A stretch of 64,000 nt of DNA from Inquilinus limosus_F. GTDB taxonomy: Bacteria; Pseudomonadota; Alphaproteobacteria; DSM-16000; Inquilinaceae. The translations under genes and the position numbers were made by a program. The DNA is taken from positions 86,958 through 150,957 of the forward strand of contig NZ_JAHVDK010000021.1 in the NCBI RefSeq assembly GCF_051487185.1. The letters are read 5' to 3'. This document shows, in pieces, positions 54,056 through 62,285 of this stretch (the stretch's first letter is position 1; the number at the start of each line of letters is the position of its first letter). The notes below the pieces were generated by a model, which saw only the letters and a program-made list of their open reading frames with translations, did no database searches and was not told the DNA's origin.

Positions 54056-55696
54056 ATGGCGATTTGGAACGGCACGGACGGTGCGGACGAGTACTTCGCC
54101 ACCGCTGAGGACGACACCATCAATGGCCTGGGTGGCAACGACCGTCTGATCGGCATGCAGGGAAATGATGTCGTCAACGGCGACGCGGGAGACGATGAGC
54201 TGCACGGCAGCTGGGGCAACGACACGCTCAACGGCGGGGACGGCTTCGACATCATCGCCTATCTGAACTCGGATGCCGCCGTCACGGTCAATCTCGGCAC
54301 CGGCGGGGCGGCGGGGGGCTATGCCGAGGGGGACCAGTTCTCCGGCATCGAAGGCGTGAGCGGCAGCCAATTGAACGACGCCCTGTGGGGCGATGCGGCT
54401 GCAAACACGCTCTTGGGCATCGAGGGCGATGACCGGCTCATCGGCATGGAAGGAGATGATGTCATCGATGGCGGCGCGGGCAACGACGAGCTGCACGGCA
54501 GTTGGGGCGCCGACACGCTCAATGGCGGGGCCGGCATCGACCTCATCGCCTATCTCAACTCGTATGAAGGTGTCACGGTCAATCTCGCCACCGGCGAGGC
54601 GGCCGGAGGCTATGCCGCAGGGGACCAGTGGACCGGCATCGAGGGCGTGAGCGGCAGCCAGCTGAACGACACCTTGACCGGTGATGCGGCGGCAAACACG
54701 CTCATTGCTCTCGAGGGCGATGATGTCCTGACCGGCGGCGCCGGCGCGGACGCGCTGGATGGCGGCGCCGGCTCGGATTTCGCCAGCTATGAGGGCTCGG
54801 TCGCGGCGGTGACCGTGGACCTGGTGGCCGGCACCGGCACCGGCGGCGACGCCGAGGGCGACACGCTGACCGGCATCGAGCACCTCATCGGCTCCAGCTT
54901 CGACGACAGCCTGACTGGCAGTGACATCGCCAACATCATCCGTGGCGGCGCCGGGATCGACGCGATCAATGGCGGCGGCGGCAACGACTCCGTCGATGCC
55001 GGCAGCGAGAACGACGTCGTCTCCGGCGGCGTCGGCACCGACTCGCTCTGGGGCGGCGCTGGCGATGACGAGATCGACGGCGGCGACGGCAATGACAGCC
55101 TCCAGGGCGCGGCCGGGGCCGATGCCCTGACCGGCGGCGCCGGCATCGACGTCGCCTCCTACACCGCCAGCCGCGCCGGGGTGACGGTCGACCTCGCCGC
55201 CGGCACCGGCACCGGCGGCGATGCCGAGGGTGACACCCTGACCGGGATCGAGAACCTGGTCGGGTCCACCTACAATGACATCCTGTCCGGTGATGGCGGC
55301 GCCAACGGCCTCTGGGGCGGCGCCGGCGACGACGTGCTCTCCGGCGGGGCGGGGGCCGACACGCTGAAGGGCGGCGCTGGCAATGACAGCTTCGCCTATG
55401 ACGCGATCGGCGACAGCACCGTGGCCGCCTCGGGCAAGGACGTGATCGCCGACTTCACGACCGGCGACAAGATCGACCTGTCCGGGATCGACGCCGACGG
55501 CAACTCGGCCACTGGCGACACCGCCTTCACCTTCGGCACCGGCAACTTCACCGCCGCCGCCGGGCAGGTGCGGGTGGTCGATTTCGGCGATGGCCGCCAG
55601 GGCGTATATCTCGAGGTCAATGGCGACAAGACGCCGGATGCGATCATCACCGTCTACTCCGACCACGCCCTGACTGCGGCGGATTTCGTGCTGTAA
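54056..55696 (+). CDS. tandem RTX protein 4 (class A, shortest)
   Basis: A 546-residue RTX protein from ATG at 54056 after GGAGAGACGCGACA. The first half contains two near-identical ~95-residue units, each with RLIGM(Q/E)GNDV-type, DDELHGSWGNDTLNGGDGFD or its variant, and a spacer ending in GIEGVSGSQLND. The class-A half follows (ANIIRGGAGIDAINGGGGND, DSLWGGAGDDEIDGGDGNDS, YTASRAGVTVDLAAGTGTGG). The tail is nearly identical to that of RTX 1 (NFTAAAGQVRVVDFGDGRQG, ADFVL). Gap to RTX 3 is only 104 bp and includes a terminator, so either read-through or a promoter in the last 46 bp must serve it. Confidence 0.9.
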   Translation: MAIWNGTDGADEYFATAEDDTINGLGGNDRLIGMQGNDVVNGDAGDDELHGSWGNDTLNGGDGFDIIAYLNSDAAVTVNLGTGGAAGGYAEGDQFSGIEGVSGSQLNDALWGDAAANTLLGIEGDDRLIGMEGDDVIDGGAGNDELHGSWGADTLNGGAGIDLIAYLNSYEGVTVNLATGEAAGGYAAGDQWTGIEGVSGSQLNDTLTGDAAANTLIALEGDDVLTGGAGADALDGGAGSDFASYEGSVAAVTVDLVAGTGTGGDAEGDTLTGIEHLIGSSFDDSLTGSDIANIIRGGAGIDAINGGGGNDSVDAGSENDVVSGGVGTDSLWGGAGDDEIDGGDGNDSLQGAAGADALTGGAGIDVASYTASRAGVTVDLAAGTGTGGDAEGDTLTGIENLVGSTYNDILSGDGGANGLWGGAGDDVLSGGAGADTLKGGAGNDSFAYDAIGDSTVAASGKDVIADFTTGDKIDLSGIDADGNSATGDTAFTFGTGNFTAAAGQVRVVDFGDGRQGVYLEVNGDKTPDAIITVYSDHALTAADFVL

Positions 55697-55705
55697 CAGC
55701 TAAGG

Positions 55706-55735
55706 GGACCGGGCGCCCTCGCAGGCACCCGGTCC
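55706..55735 (+). terminator. hairpin after RTX 4
   Basis: GGACCGGGCGCC and GGCACCCGGTCC pair across CTCGCA with one mismatch, 10 bp after the stop. Family design shared with RTX 2, 3, 5 and 6. Confidence 0.7.
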
Positions 55736-56061
55736 TGCTCTTCGGCCGCCCGGGCGCAGGGAAGTGTCGGCCGACCTCCCGAATGGCGGCTCCTCGATCG
55801 TCATCGACGGTGTCGACGGGATGCCCTCGGATTCCTCCTCCGCGTACAGAAGAATCGGATCCCGCGATTCGCCGCCACAGGCCATCGCAAGCTCGCTGTC
55901 GAGGGGCACTGAGCATTGTATCAGTACATCAAATGACAACCAGGTTGCGGCTTTTGATTTTTTCTTCTCGATCGGGCGCACGGATGATGACGTCTGGCGT
56001 GGCTCGGCTGAAAGCATGTTTCTGACTATTTTCCTATAATTTTGTCTATCCGGTTGCGCGA
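55736..56061. other. intergenic DNA between RTX 4 and RTX 5
   Basis: No supported gene. AT content rises towards the right, with TGATTTTTTCTTC and TATTTTCCTATAAT near 56030; the latter could be a -10 for RTX 5. Confidence 0.4.
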
Positions 56062-56090
56062 CAATTCCTCTGGATTTTTTTCCGGAAACC
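56062..56090 (+). promoter_or_regulatory. class-A upstream element, copy 2
   Basis: CAATTCCTCTGG-attttttt-CCGGAAACCG, matching the element before RTX 1 in both arms and T-rich loop. About 170 bp upstream of the RTX 5 start. Confidence 0.45.
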
Positions 56091-56262
56091 GCCTCTGTCT
56101 TTGTCTGAGCCGCACGTGGAAGGGGATAGGAATCCCGTCGGGGCGGGTGTTCCGGCCGCTTGGCCGTGTGGCTGGCACTAGGATCTTCTTCTTGATGCCT
56201 TTCGGCTTTTCCGGATCCGTGACGCCGTCGCGGTATCTCTGACATTGAAAGGAGAATTTACG

Positions 56263-58392
56263 GTGGCGACCATCAACGGCACTGCGGGCGACGACGGCCT
56301 GACTGGCACGGCCAGCGCGGACACCATCAATGGCTTCGCGGGCGACGACCTGCTGCAGGGTGCGGGCGGCAACGACGCACTGAATGGCGGCGACGGCAAC
56401 GACTTCCTCAACGGGGGTGCCGGCGACGACACGCTCAATGGCGGGGACGGCAATGACCGGTTTCTCGGAGGCCCTGGCGCCGATTCCTACATCGGGGGCG
56501 CTGGAACCAACGACCATGTCGATTACAGCGCTGAGGATGTCGCGGTCTCGGTGAGCCTGCTCACCGGCGCGACGGCGGGCGCTGCGGCCGGCGATACCTT
56601 CAACGGCATCGAAAGCCTGGTTGGCTCGAACTTCAACGACACGTTGGCCGGCGACAGCGGCAGCAACGGCATCACCGGCGGTGCCGGCAATGACGCCCTG
56701 AGTGGCAACGGTGGAAACGATTTCCTGGCCGGTGGGGCCGGTAGCGACACTCTCAACGGTGGCGACGGCAACGACGGGCTTTCCGGTGGCGCCGGGGCCG
56801 ACAATTTCATCGGCGGCGCCGGCACCGACCTCGCGAATTACGGCACGACCGACACGACCTCGGGCGTGATCGTCAATCTGTCGACCGGTGGTGCGGCAGG
56901 CGGTGCCGCCGGCGACACGTTCAGCAGCGTCGAGAACATCCTCGGTTCGGTGTTCGATGACCAGCTGACCGGCGACGAGGCCAACAACAGCCTCAACGGC
57001 AATGACGGCGACGACAACCTCTGGGGTGCCCTCGGAGACGACACGCTGGTCGGCGGCGCCGGGACGGACTCGCTGATCGGTGACGCCGGGATCGACACGC
57101 TGAATGGCGGGGACGGCAATGATCGCATGATCGGGGGAGCCGGGGCCGATGTGTTCATTGGCGGCGCCGGAACCAACGACCACGCCGACTACAGCACCGC
57201 CCACACGACCGGGGCCGTCTCGGTCAATCTGCTGACCGGCGAGGTCGCCGGCGGTGCCGCCGGGGACACCTTCGATGGCGTCGAAAGCCTTATCGGCACC
57301 CAGCTCGCCGACACGCTGATCGGCAATGACGCCGCCAACGGCTTCACCGGCGGCGGCGGGAACGATCGGCTCGAGGGCGGTGCGGGAGACGACTTCCTGA
57401 ATTCCGATGCCGGCGACGACACGGTGCTGGGCGGTGCCGGCGCCGATGCGCTGAACGGCGGCGACGGCTCGGATTTCGCCAGCTATGAGGGCTCGGCCGC
57501 GGCGGTGACCGTGGACCTGGTGGCCGGCACCGGCACCGGCGGCGACGCCGAGGGCGACAGGCTGACCAATATCGAGAACCTCATCGGCTCCAGCCACGAC
57601 GACCAGCTCACCGGCAGCGATGGCGCGAACATCATCCGCGGCGCCGCCGGGGTCGACACCATCAACGGCGGCGGCGGCAACGACTCCGTCGATGCCGGCA
57701 GCGAGAATGACACCGTCAATGGCGGGGCCGGCATCGACTCGCTCTGGGGCGGCGCCGGCGACGACCGGATCGACGGCGGCGACGGCAATGACAGCCTCCA
57801 GGGCGCGGCCGGGGCGGATGCCCTGACCGGCGGCGCCGGCACCGACGTCGCCTCCTACACCGCCAGCCGCGCCGGGGTCACGGTCGACCTCGCCACCGGC
57901 ACCGGCAGCGGCGGCGACGCCGAAGGCGACACCCTGACCGGGATCGAGAACCTGGTCGGGTCCAACGCCGCCGACACCCTGTCCGGCGATGGCGGCGCCA
58001 ACGGCCTCTGGGGCGGCGCCGGCGACGACGTGCTCACCGGCGGGGCCGGGGCCGACACGCTGAAGGGCGGGGCCGGCAACGACAGCTTCGTCTACGCCGC
58101 GATCGGCGACAGCACGGTGGCTGCCTCGGGCAAGGATGTGATCGCGGACTTCTCGACCGGCGACAGAATCGACCTGTCCGGGATCGATGCCGACGGCGAT
58201 GCCGGCAATGGCGACACCGCCTTCAGCTTCGGCACCGGCGGCTTCACCGGCACGGCGGGCGAGCTGCGGGTGGTCGATTTCGGCGATGGCCGCCAGGGCG
58301 TCTATCTCGACGCCAATGGCGACAAGACGGCGGATGCGATCATCACCGTCTATGCCGACCACGCCCTCGTGGCGGCGGATTTCGTGCTGTAG
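56263..58392 (+). CDS. tandem RTX protein 5 (class A)
   Basis: A 709-residue RTX protein. The start is taken as GTG at 56263 because AAAGGAG lies at 56248-56254; it then reads VATINGTAGDDGLTGTASAD, like the start of RTX 1. About five spacers. Two units contain a GGAGTNDHVDYS or GGAGTNDHADYS variant not seen in the other genes. The class-A half (ANIIRGAAGVDTINGGGGND, DSLWGGAGDDRIDGGDGNDS) is followed by a tail (GTAGELRVVDFGDGRQGVYL, LVAADFVL) that matches class-B RTX 6 rather than the other class-A genes, a recombination sign. Secreted calcium-binding protein of unknown function. Confidence 0.9.
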   Translation: MATINGTAGDDGLTGTASADTINGFAGDDLLQGAGGNDALNGGDGNDFLNGGAGDDTLNGGDGNDRFLGGPGADSYIGGAGTNDHVDYSAEDVAVSVSLLTGATAGAAAGDTFNGIESLVGSNFNDTLAGDSGSNGITGGAGNDALSGNGGNDFLAGGAGSDTLNGGDGNDGLSGGAGADNFIGGAGTDLANYGTTDTTSGVIVNLSTGGAAGGAAGDTFSSVENILGSVFDDQLTGDEANNSLNGNDGDDNLWGALGDDTLVGGAGTDSLIGDAGIDTLNGGDGNDRMIGGAGADVFIGGAGTNDHADYSTAHTTGAVSVNLLTGEVAGGAAGDTFDGVESLIGTQLADTLIGNDAANGFTGGGGNDRLEGGAGDDFLNSDAGDDTVLGGAGADALNGGDGSDFASYEGSAAAVTVDLVAGTGTGGDAEGDRLTNIENLIGSSHDDQLTGSDGANIIRGAAGVDTINGGGGNDSVDAGSENDTVNGGAGIDSLWGGAGDDRIDGGDGNDSLQGAAGADALTGGAGTDVASYTASRAGVTVDLATGTGSGGDAEGDTLTGIENLVGSNAADTLSGDGGANGLWGGAGDDVLTGGAGADTLKGGAGNDSFVYAAIGDSTVAASGKDVIADFSTGDRIDLSGIDADGDAGNGDTAFSFGTGGFTGTAGELRVVDFGDGRQGVYLDANGDKTADAIITVYADHALVAADFVL

Positions 58393-58401
58393 CCTCGCTT
58401 C

Positions 58402-58431
58402 GGACCGGGCGCCGTCGCAGGCGCCTGGTCC
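58402..58431 (+). terminator. hairpin after RTX 5
   Basis: GGACCGGGCGCC and GGCGCCTGGTCC around GTCGCA, 10 bp after the stop; one wobble pair. The stretch from the stop onward is nearly identical to that after RTX 6. Confidence 0.7.
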
Positions 58432-58895
58432 TGCTGCGCCGACTGGCGGCCATCGGGTGTGCCAGCGGCTCGGGTCGAGCTTGATTGCTCGCCGGTCGGC
58501 GAGCCCCACGATGCGTGGGTCGAGGCCCGACACCTGCTCCCCGGCTACCATCCGGGGCCAAGAACAGAGCGGCCTCTCGTTGGTGACCGCGCGGGAGCTG
58601 CCGTAGGGCAGCCGGTGATGGCCGGCTCCAGCCTCCGGATCTCGAACAGGTAAAATCGGATCGAGGCACGGCAAGCGCGGGTGCGCCTCCATCCGATCAT
58701 CTGAGATCGTTGGGCTAAATATCCTAGATCGATTGGTATCTTGGTCTGAGCAATGAGGACCTGTGGATCGTCACTCCAAAACCGCGATATCTTCATCAAA
58801 GTTCGTTTATTTCGGTTGAAGAAAATTTCATTTCTATAAACGCGGGAAACAAACGTCTTGCCGGTTGCACAGAATCTGTGATTTGTTACGCATAA
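58432..58895. other. intergenic DNA upstream of RTX 6
   Basis: GC-rich to about 58690, then AT-rich (ATTTCATTTCTATAAACG near 58827-58844) as expected for promoter DNA. No supported gene. Confidence 0.4.
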
Positions 58896-58950
58896 TAGGG
58901 GGAAAGGTCCTACCTATTGCGACAATTTTACTAAACCTGCGCTTCGCAGG
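58896..58950 (+). promoter_or_regulatory. class-B upstream element, copy 3
   Basis: TAGG (58896-58899), 9 bp, CCTACC (58909-58914), ATTTTACTAAA, then hairpin CCTGCG-ctt-CGCAGG (58936-58950). Third version of the element with yet another stem sequence that still pairs perfectly. About 80 bp upstream of the RTX-like mini-ORF and 255 bp before RTX 6. Confidence 0.6.
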
Positions 58951-59028
58951 ATAGATCTCCTTGCGTGCAATTAATCCGGCGGCACCGGGGGGCGGTACTC
59001 AGGCGAAATCTGATGGGAAGTGCGGCCA

Positions 59029-59205
59029 ATGGCGGTTTCCAACGGAGACAGCGGCCCCAACGCACTCAGCGGCAAGGGGGCGGCCGATCGACTCTACGGC
59101 ACTGGCGGGAACGATACCCCCGCGCCGTCACAGTATCTCTGCTTTGAAGGAGGGGCGCTCATGGCCGAACCACGTATCACCGAAACGCTCAGGAGGACAC
59201 ACTAA
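59029..59205 (+). pseudogene. RTX-like mini-ORF, remnant of a gene start
   Basis: A 58-codon frame from ATG at 59029. Its first 30 codons (MAVSNGDSGPNALSGKGAAD, then RLYGTGGNDT) look exactly like the opening of an RTX gene of this array. The bases that follow (59111-59145, GCCGTCACAGTATCTCTG then TTTGAAGGAG) resemble the leader just before RTX 5, followed by another ATG at 59161. The TAA stop overlaps the ATG of RTX 6 (TAATG). It is probably debris of deleted or duplicated RTX starts; a coupled leader peptide is an alternative. Confidence 0.6.
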
Positions 59206-61592
59206 TGCCTACATACAACGGATCCGATCTTGAAGACGACACCCTGACTGGATCGCTCGAGGCGGACATAATTAACGGTTTTGGTGGTAACGACGTCCTC
59301 ACTGGCCGCGCCGGAGCAGACACTCTCAACGGTGGAGCCGGCGAGGACTGGGCGAACTATGCCAGTTCGAGCGCGGCCGTGGTGGTCAATCTCACCAACG
59401 ACAACGCGATCGGAGGTGATGCCGCGGGCGACGAACTGAACGGCATCGAGCACCTGAACGGTAGCAATTTCAACGACTCCCTGATCGGTGACGCGTTAAC
59501 CAACCGGCTCTGGGGTGGCGATGGCAATGACACTCTGGGCGGCGCTGATGGAGATGACGTCCTGCAGGCCGGGGACGGTGTGGACACCCTTAATGGGGGA
59601 AATGGCGACGACTTTATGCAAGGCGGCGCGGGTGCGGACACCCTCAACGGGGGAGCCGGCTCGGATGTAGCCGACTATGTGAATTCCACGGCCGCGGTAA
59701 TCGTCAATCTCACCACCGGCACCGGGGCCGGGGGAGAGGCCGCCGGCGACACGTATACGGGCATCGAGAGGGTGAACGGCTCCGCGTTCAACGACACTCT
59801 CGTCGGCGACGAGCTCGACAATATTCTGACGGGCTTCGACGGAGCGGATAATCTCCGCGGCGCCGCCGGAAACGACAGCCTGGTAGGTGCGGACGGAGCG
59901 GACACCCTCGACGGCGGGGACGGAGACGACGTGCTCACCGGTGGGACCGGCGCAGACGCGCTCACTGGTGGGGCTGGAAATGACACGGCGGCCTATTTCA
60001 ACGCGGCTGCCGCTGTGAACGCCAATCTCGCCACCGGCGTTGGAGCCGCGGGCGACGCCGCGGGCGACACCTACTCGGGCATTGAGAATCTGCAGGGCAG
60101 CCAGCACGACGATTTCCTGACCGGCGATGCGGCGGTGAACAGGCTCTTCGGGAGGGAAGGCGACGATACCCTTCGTGGCGGTGGCGGCGATGACACCCTC
60201 GGCGGCATGACGGGCAACGACGTCATCTTCGGCGACGACGGCGCCGATGCGCTCATTGGGGCAGACGGCAATGACAACCTGGTCGGCGGCGCGGGCGCGG
60301 ATACCATCAACGGCGGCGTTGGCATCGACCTTGCTAACTATTCGACGTCGGCGGCCGCGGTCATCATCGATCTCGCTGCCAACACTGTGTCCGGCGGTGA
60401 CGCAGAAGGCGACACGCTGGTCGATATCGAAAACCTGTTCGGCTCGGAGCATAACGACCGTCTCTACGGCAATGCCGAGGCGAACGCGATCAGCGGATTC
60501 CATGGAAACGATACCCTCCGTGGCGGCGCGGGTGCTGATGCGCTCAACGGCGGCGGCGGCTCGGACTTCGCCAACTATCAGGGCTCGGCCGCGGCGGTCA
60601 CCGTCAACTTGGTGGCGGGCACCGGCACCGGCGGCGATGCGCAGGGCGACACGCTGACCGACATCGAGAACCTGTACGGCTCGAGCAACAACGACAGCCT
60701 GACCGGCAACGACGTCCGCAACATCATCGGCGGCGAGCTTGGCAACGACACCATCGTCGGCAATGGCGGCGACGACGCGCTCTCGGGCGAGGACGGCGAC
60801 GACAGCCTGAACGGCGGCGACGGCAGCGACCGTCTCGTCGGCGGTGCCGGCATCGACACCATCCGCGGCGGCATCGGCAACGACTCGGTCGATGCCGGCA
60901 GCGAGAACGACATCGTCTTCGGCGAGGCCGGGGACGACTCGGTCTATGGCGGTGCTGGCGACGACCAGATCGATGGCGGCGACGGCAACGACTTCATCCA
61001 GGGGGCGGCCGGGGCCGATGCCATCACCGGCGGCGCCGACACCGACACGGCGGTCTATTCCGCTTCCGCCGCCGCCGTGACCATCGATCTCGCCGCCGGA
61101 ACGGCCAGCGGCGGCGACGCCACGGGCGACACCCTGACCGGGATCGAGCAGCTCATGGGCTCGGGTCTGAACGATACGCTGACCGGCGATGCCGCCGACA
61201 ACACCCTCTGGGGCCTGGCCGGCGACGACGTGCTCACCGGCGGGGCGGGGGCCGACACGCTGAAGGGTGGGGCCGGCAATGACCGCTTCGTCTACGCCGC
61301 GATCGGCGACAGCACGGTGGCGGCATCCGGCAAGGACGTGATCGCCGACTTCGCGACCGGCGACCGGATCGACCTGTCGGTGATCGACGCCGACGGCAAC
61401 CCCGGCAACGGCGACACCGCCTTCACCTTCGGCACCGGCGGTTTCACCGGCACGGCGGGCGAGCTGCGGGTGGTCGATTTCGGCGATGGCCGCCAGGGCG
61501 TCTATCTCGACACCAACGGCGACAGCACGGCGGATGCGATCATCACCGTCTATGCCGGCCAAGCCCTCGTGGCGGCGGATTTCGTGCTCTAG
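59205..61592 (+). CDS. tandem RTX protein 6 (class B)
   Basis: A 795-residue RTX protein from ATG at 59205, preceded by AGGAGGACACACTA. It begins MPTYNGSDLEDDTLTGSLEA, similar to RTX 2. About six spacers (VVVNLTNDNAIGG, VIVNLTTGTGAGG, VNANLATGVGAAG and others). The class-B half has NYQGSAAAVTVNLVAGTGTG, RNIIGGELGNDTIVGNGGDD and FIQGAAGADAITGGADTDTA. Tail GTAGELRVVDFGDGRQGVYL, ALVAADFVL, shared with RTX 5. Its first ~400 codons use visibly less GC-rich third positions (for example GGGGGA, GGTGGA, AATGAC) than its second half, which fits a mosaic origin. Confidence 0.9.
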   Translation: MPTYNGSDLEDDTLTGSLEADIINGFGGNDVLTGRAGADTLNGGAGEDWANYASSSAAVVVNLTNDNAIGGDAAGDELNGIEHLNGSNFNDSLIGDALTNRLWGGDGNDTLGGADGDDVLQAGDGVDTLNGGNGDDFMQGGAGADTLNGGAGSDVADYVNSTAAVIVNLTTGTGAGGEAAGDTYTGIERVNGSAFNDTLVGDELDNILTGFDGADNLRGAAGNDSLVGADGADTLDGGDGDDVLTGGTGADALTGGAGNDTAAYFNAAAAVNANLATGVGAAGDAAGDTYSGIENLQGSQHDDFLTGDAAVNRLFGREGDDTLRGGGGDDTLGGMTGNDVIFGDDGADALIGADGNDNLVGGAGADTINGGVGIDLANYSTSAAAVIIDLAANTVSGGDAEGDTLVDIENLFGSEHNDRLYGNAEANAISGFHGNDTLRGGAGADALNGGGGSDFANYQGSAAAVTVNLVAGTGTGGDAQGDTLTDIENLYGSSNNDSLTGNDVRNIIGGELGNDTIVGNGGDDALSGEDGDDSLNGGDGSDRLVGGAGIDTIRGGIGNDSVDAGSENDIVFGEAGDDSVYGGAGDDQIDGGDGNDFIQGAAGADAITGGADTDTAVYSASAAAVTIDLAAGTASGGDATGDTLTGIEQLMGSGLNDTLTGDAADNTLWGLAGDDVLTGGAGADTLKGGAGNDRFVYAAIGDSTVAASGKDVIADFATGDRIDLSVIDADGNPGNGDTAFTFGTGGFTGTAGELRVVDFGDGRQGVYLDTNGDSTADAIITVYAGQALVAADFVL

Positions 61593-61601
61593 CTTCGCTT
61601 C

Positions 61602-61635
61602 GGACCGGGCGCCGTCGTAGGCGCCCGGTTGTTTT
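61602..61635 (+). terminator. rho-independent terminator after RTX 6
   Basis: GGACCGGGCGCC and GGCGCCCGGTT pair across GTCGTA and are followed by GTTTT, 10 bp after the stop. Confidence 0.75.
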
Positions 61636-62285
61636 CACTGTGAAGTCCGGGCGCTCGCGGCCGTCGGCCGGGAGGCCCGGCCCGGGACACTGTCGGGTTG
61701 CCCACGACCGATGGCAAGATTGTTCACGCAGCCTGAGGGCTCTTGGCGACGAAAACAGTGTCGGACGGATCGAGCCCTACGGCGTCCAGCATCGCGCCAT
61801 AGATCCGCCAAGCGACATCGGGCGGAACCCCGCCGGCATGGGTACCGGCGGCGAGCATCTGGCTGTTCGGCTTCCGGGGAACCCGCCTCGGCGCGGCGTG
61901 CCTATTGTCCTCGGGCTGCTGCGGCCCGTCCCTGCGGAAACTGGATGGACACGTCATGCGTGATCCAGCCTGGGATATTAATACAATTTTATGCAATATT
62001 TTAAACTCTGCTCCTCATGTCAATGCCGTCTGTCCGTTCAGGATCGGTAATCCTGATGCGGGCCTGCGCGATTGTGTCAGGACATTTTGATATCCTCACT
62101 CCTAGACACAAATTGCCGAGTGCATGAAATTTTTGAAGTTAACAAATGATAATGTTTAAGGAAGGCCGATTCTACTTAAAGCTAGGAGCATTTGAGCAAT
62201 TCGAATCGCTCTAGTCTTCCGAAGCGGCCGTGATACGGTATGGACGCATATTCCCATTCAAGAATAGTGATGAGGGGACTCTCAT
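61636..62285. other. 650-bp intergenic region upstream of RTX 7
   Basis: GC-rich on the left, AT-rich after about 61970. The minus-strand frame ending at 61724 includes GVPPDVAWRIYGAMLDAVGL and DPSDTVFVAKSPQAA, which look protein-like and may be the tail of a decayed gene I cannot name. A near-perfect dyad GAGCaATTCGAATcGCTC (62194-62211) lies 75 bp before the RTX 7 start and may be an operator. The class-A and class-B elements are not present. Confidence 0.4.

Noticed and set aside
55764..56039. 91-codon plus-strand frame between RTX 4 and RTX 5
   Set aside because: No ribosome binding site, no recognisable pattern, and it runs through the AT-rich promoter-like DNA.
61724..61996. 90-codon minus-strand frame upstream of RTX 7 with a protein-like C-terminal part
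   Set aside because: Only the last ~40 codons look coding and I cannot assign a family; kept as a comment on the intergenic region, not as a gene.
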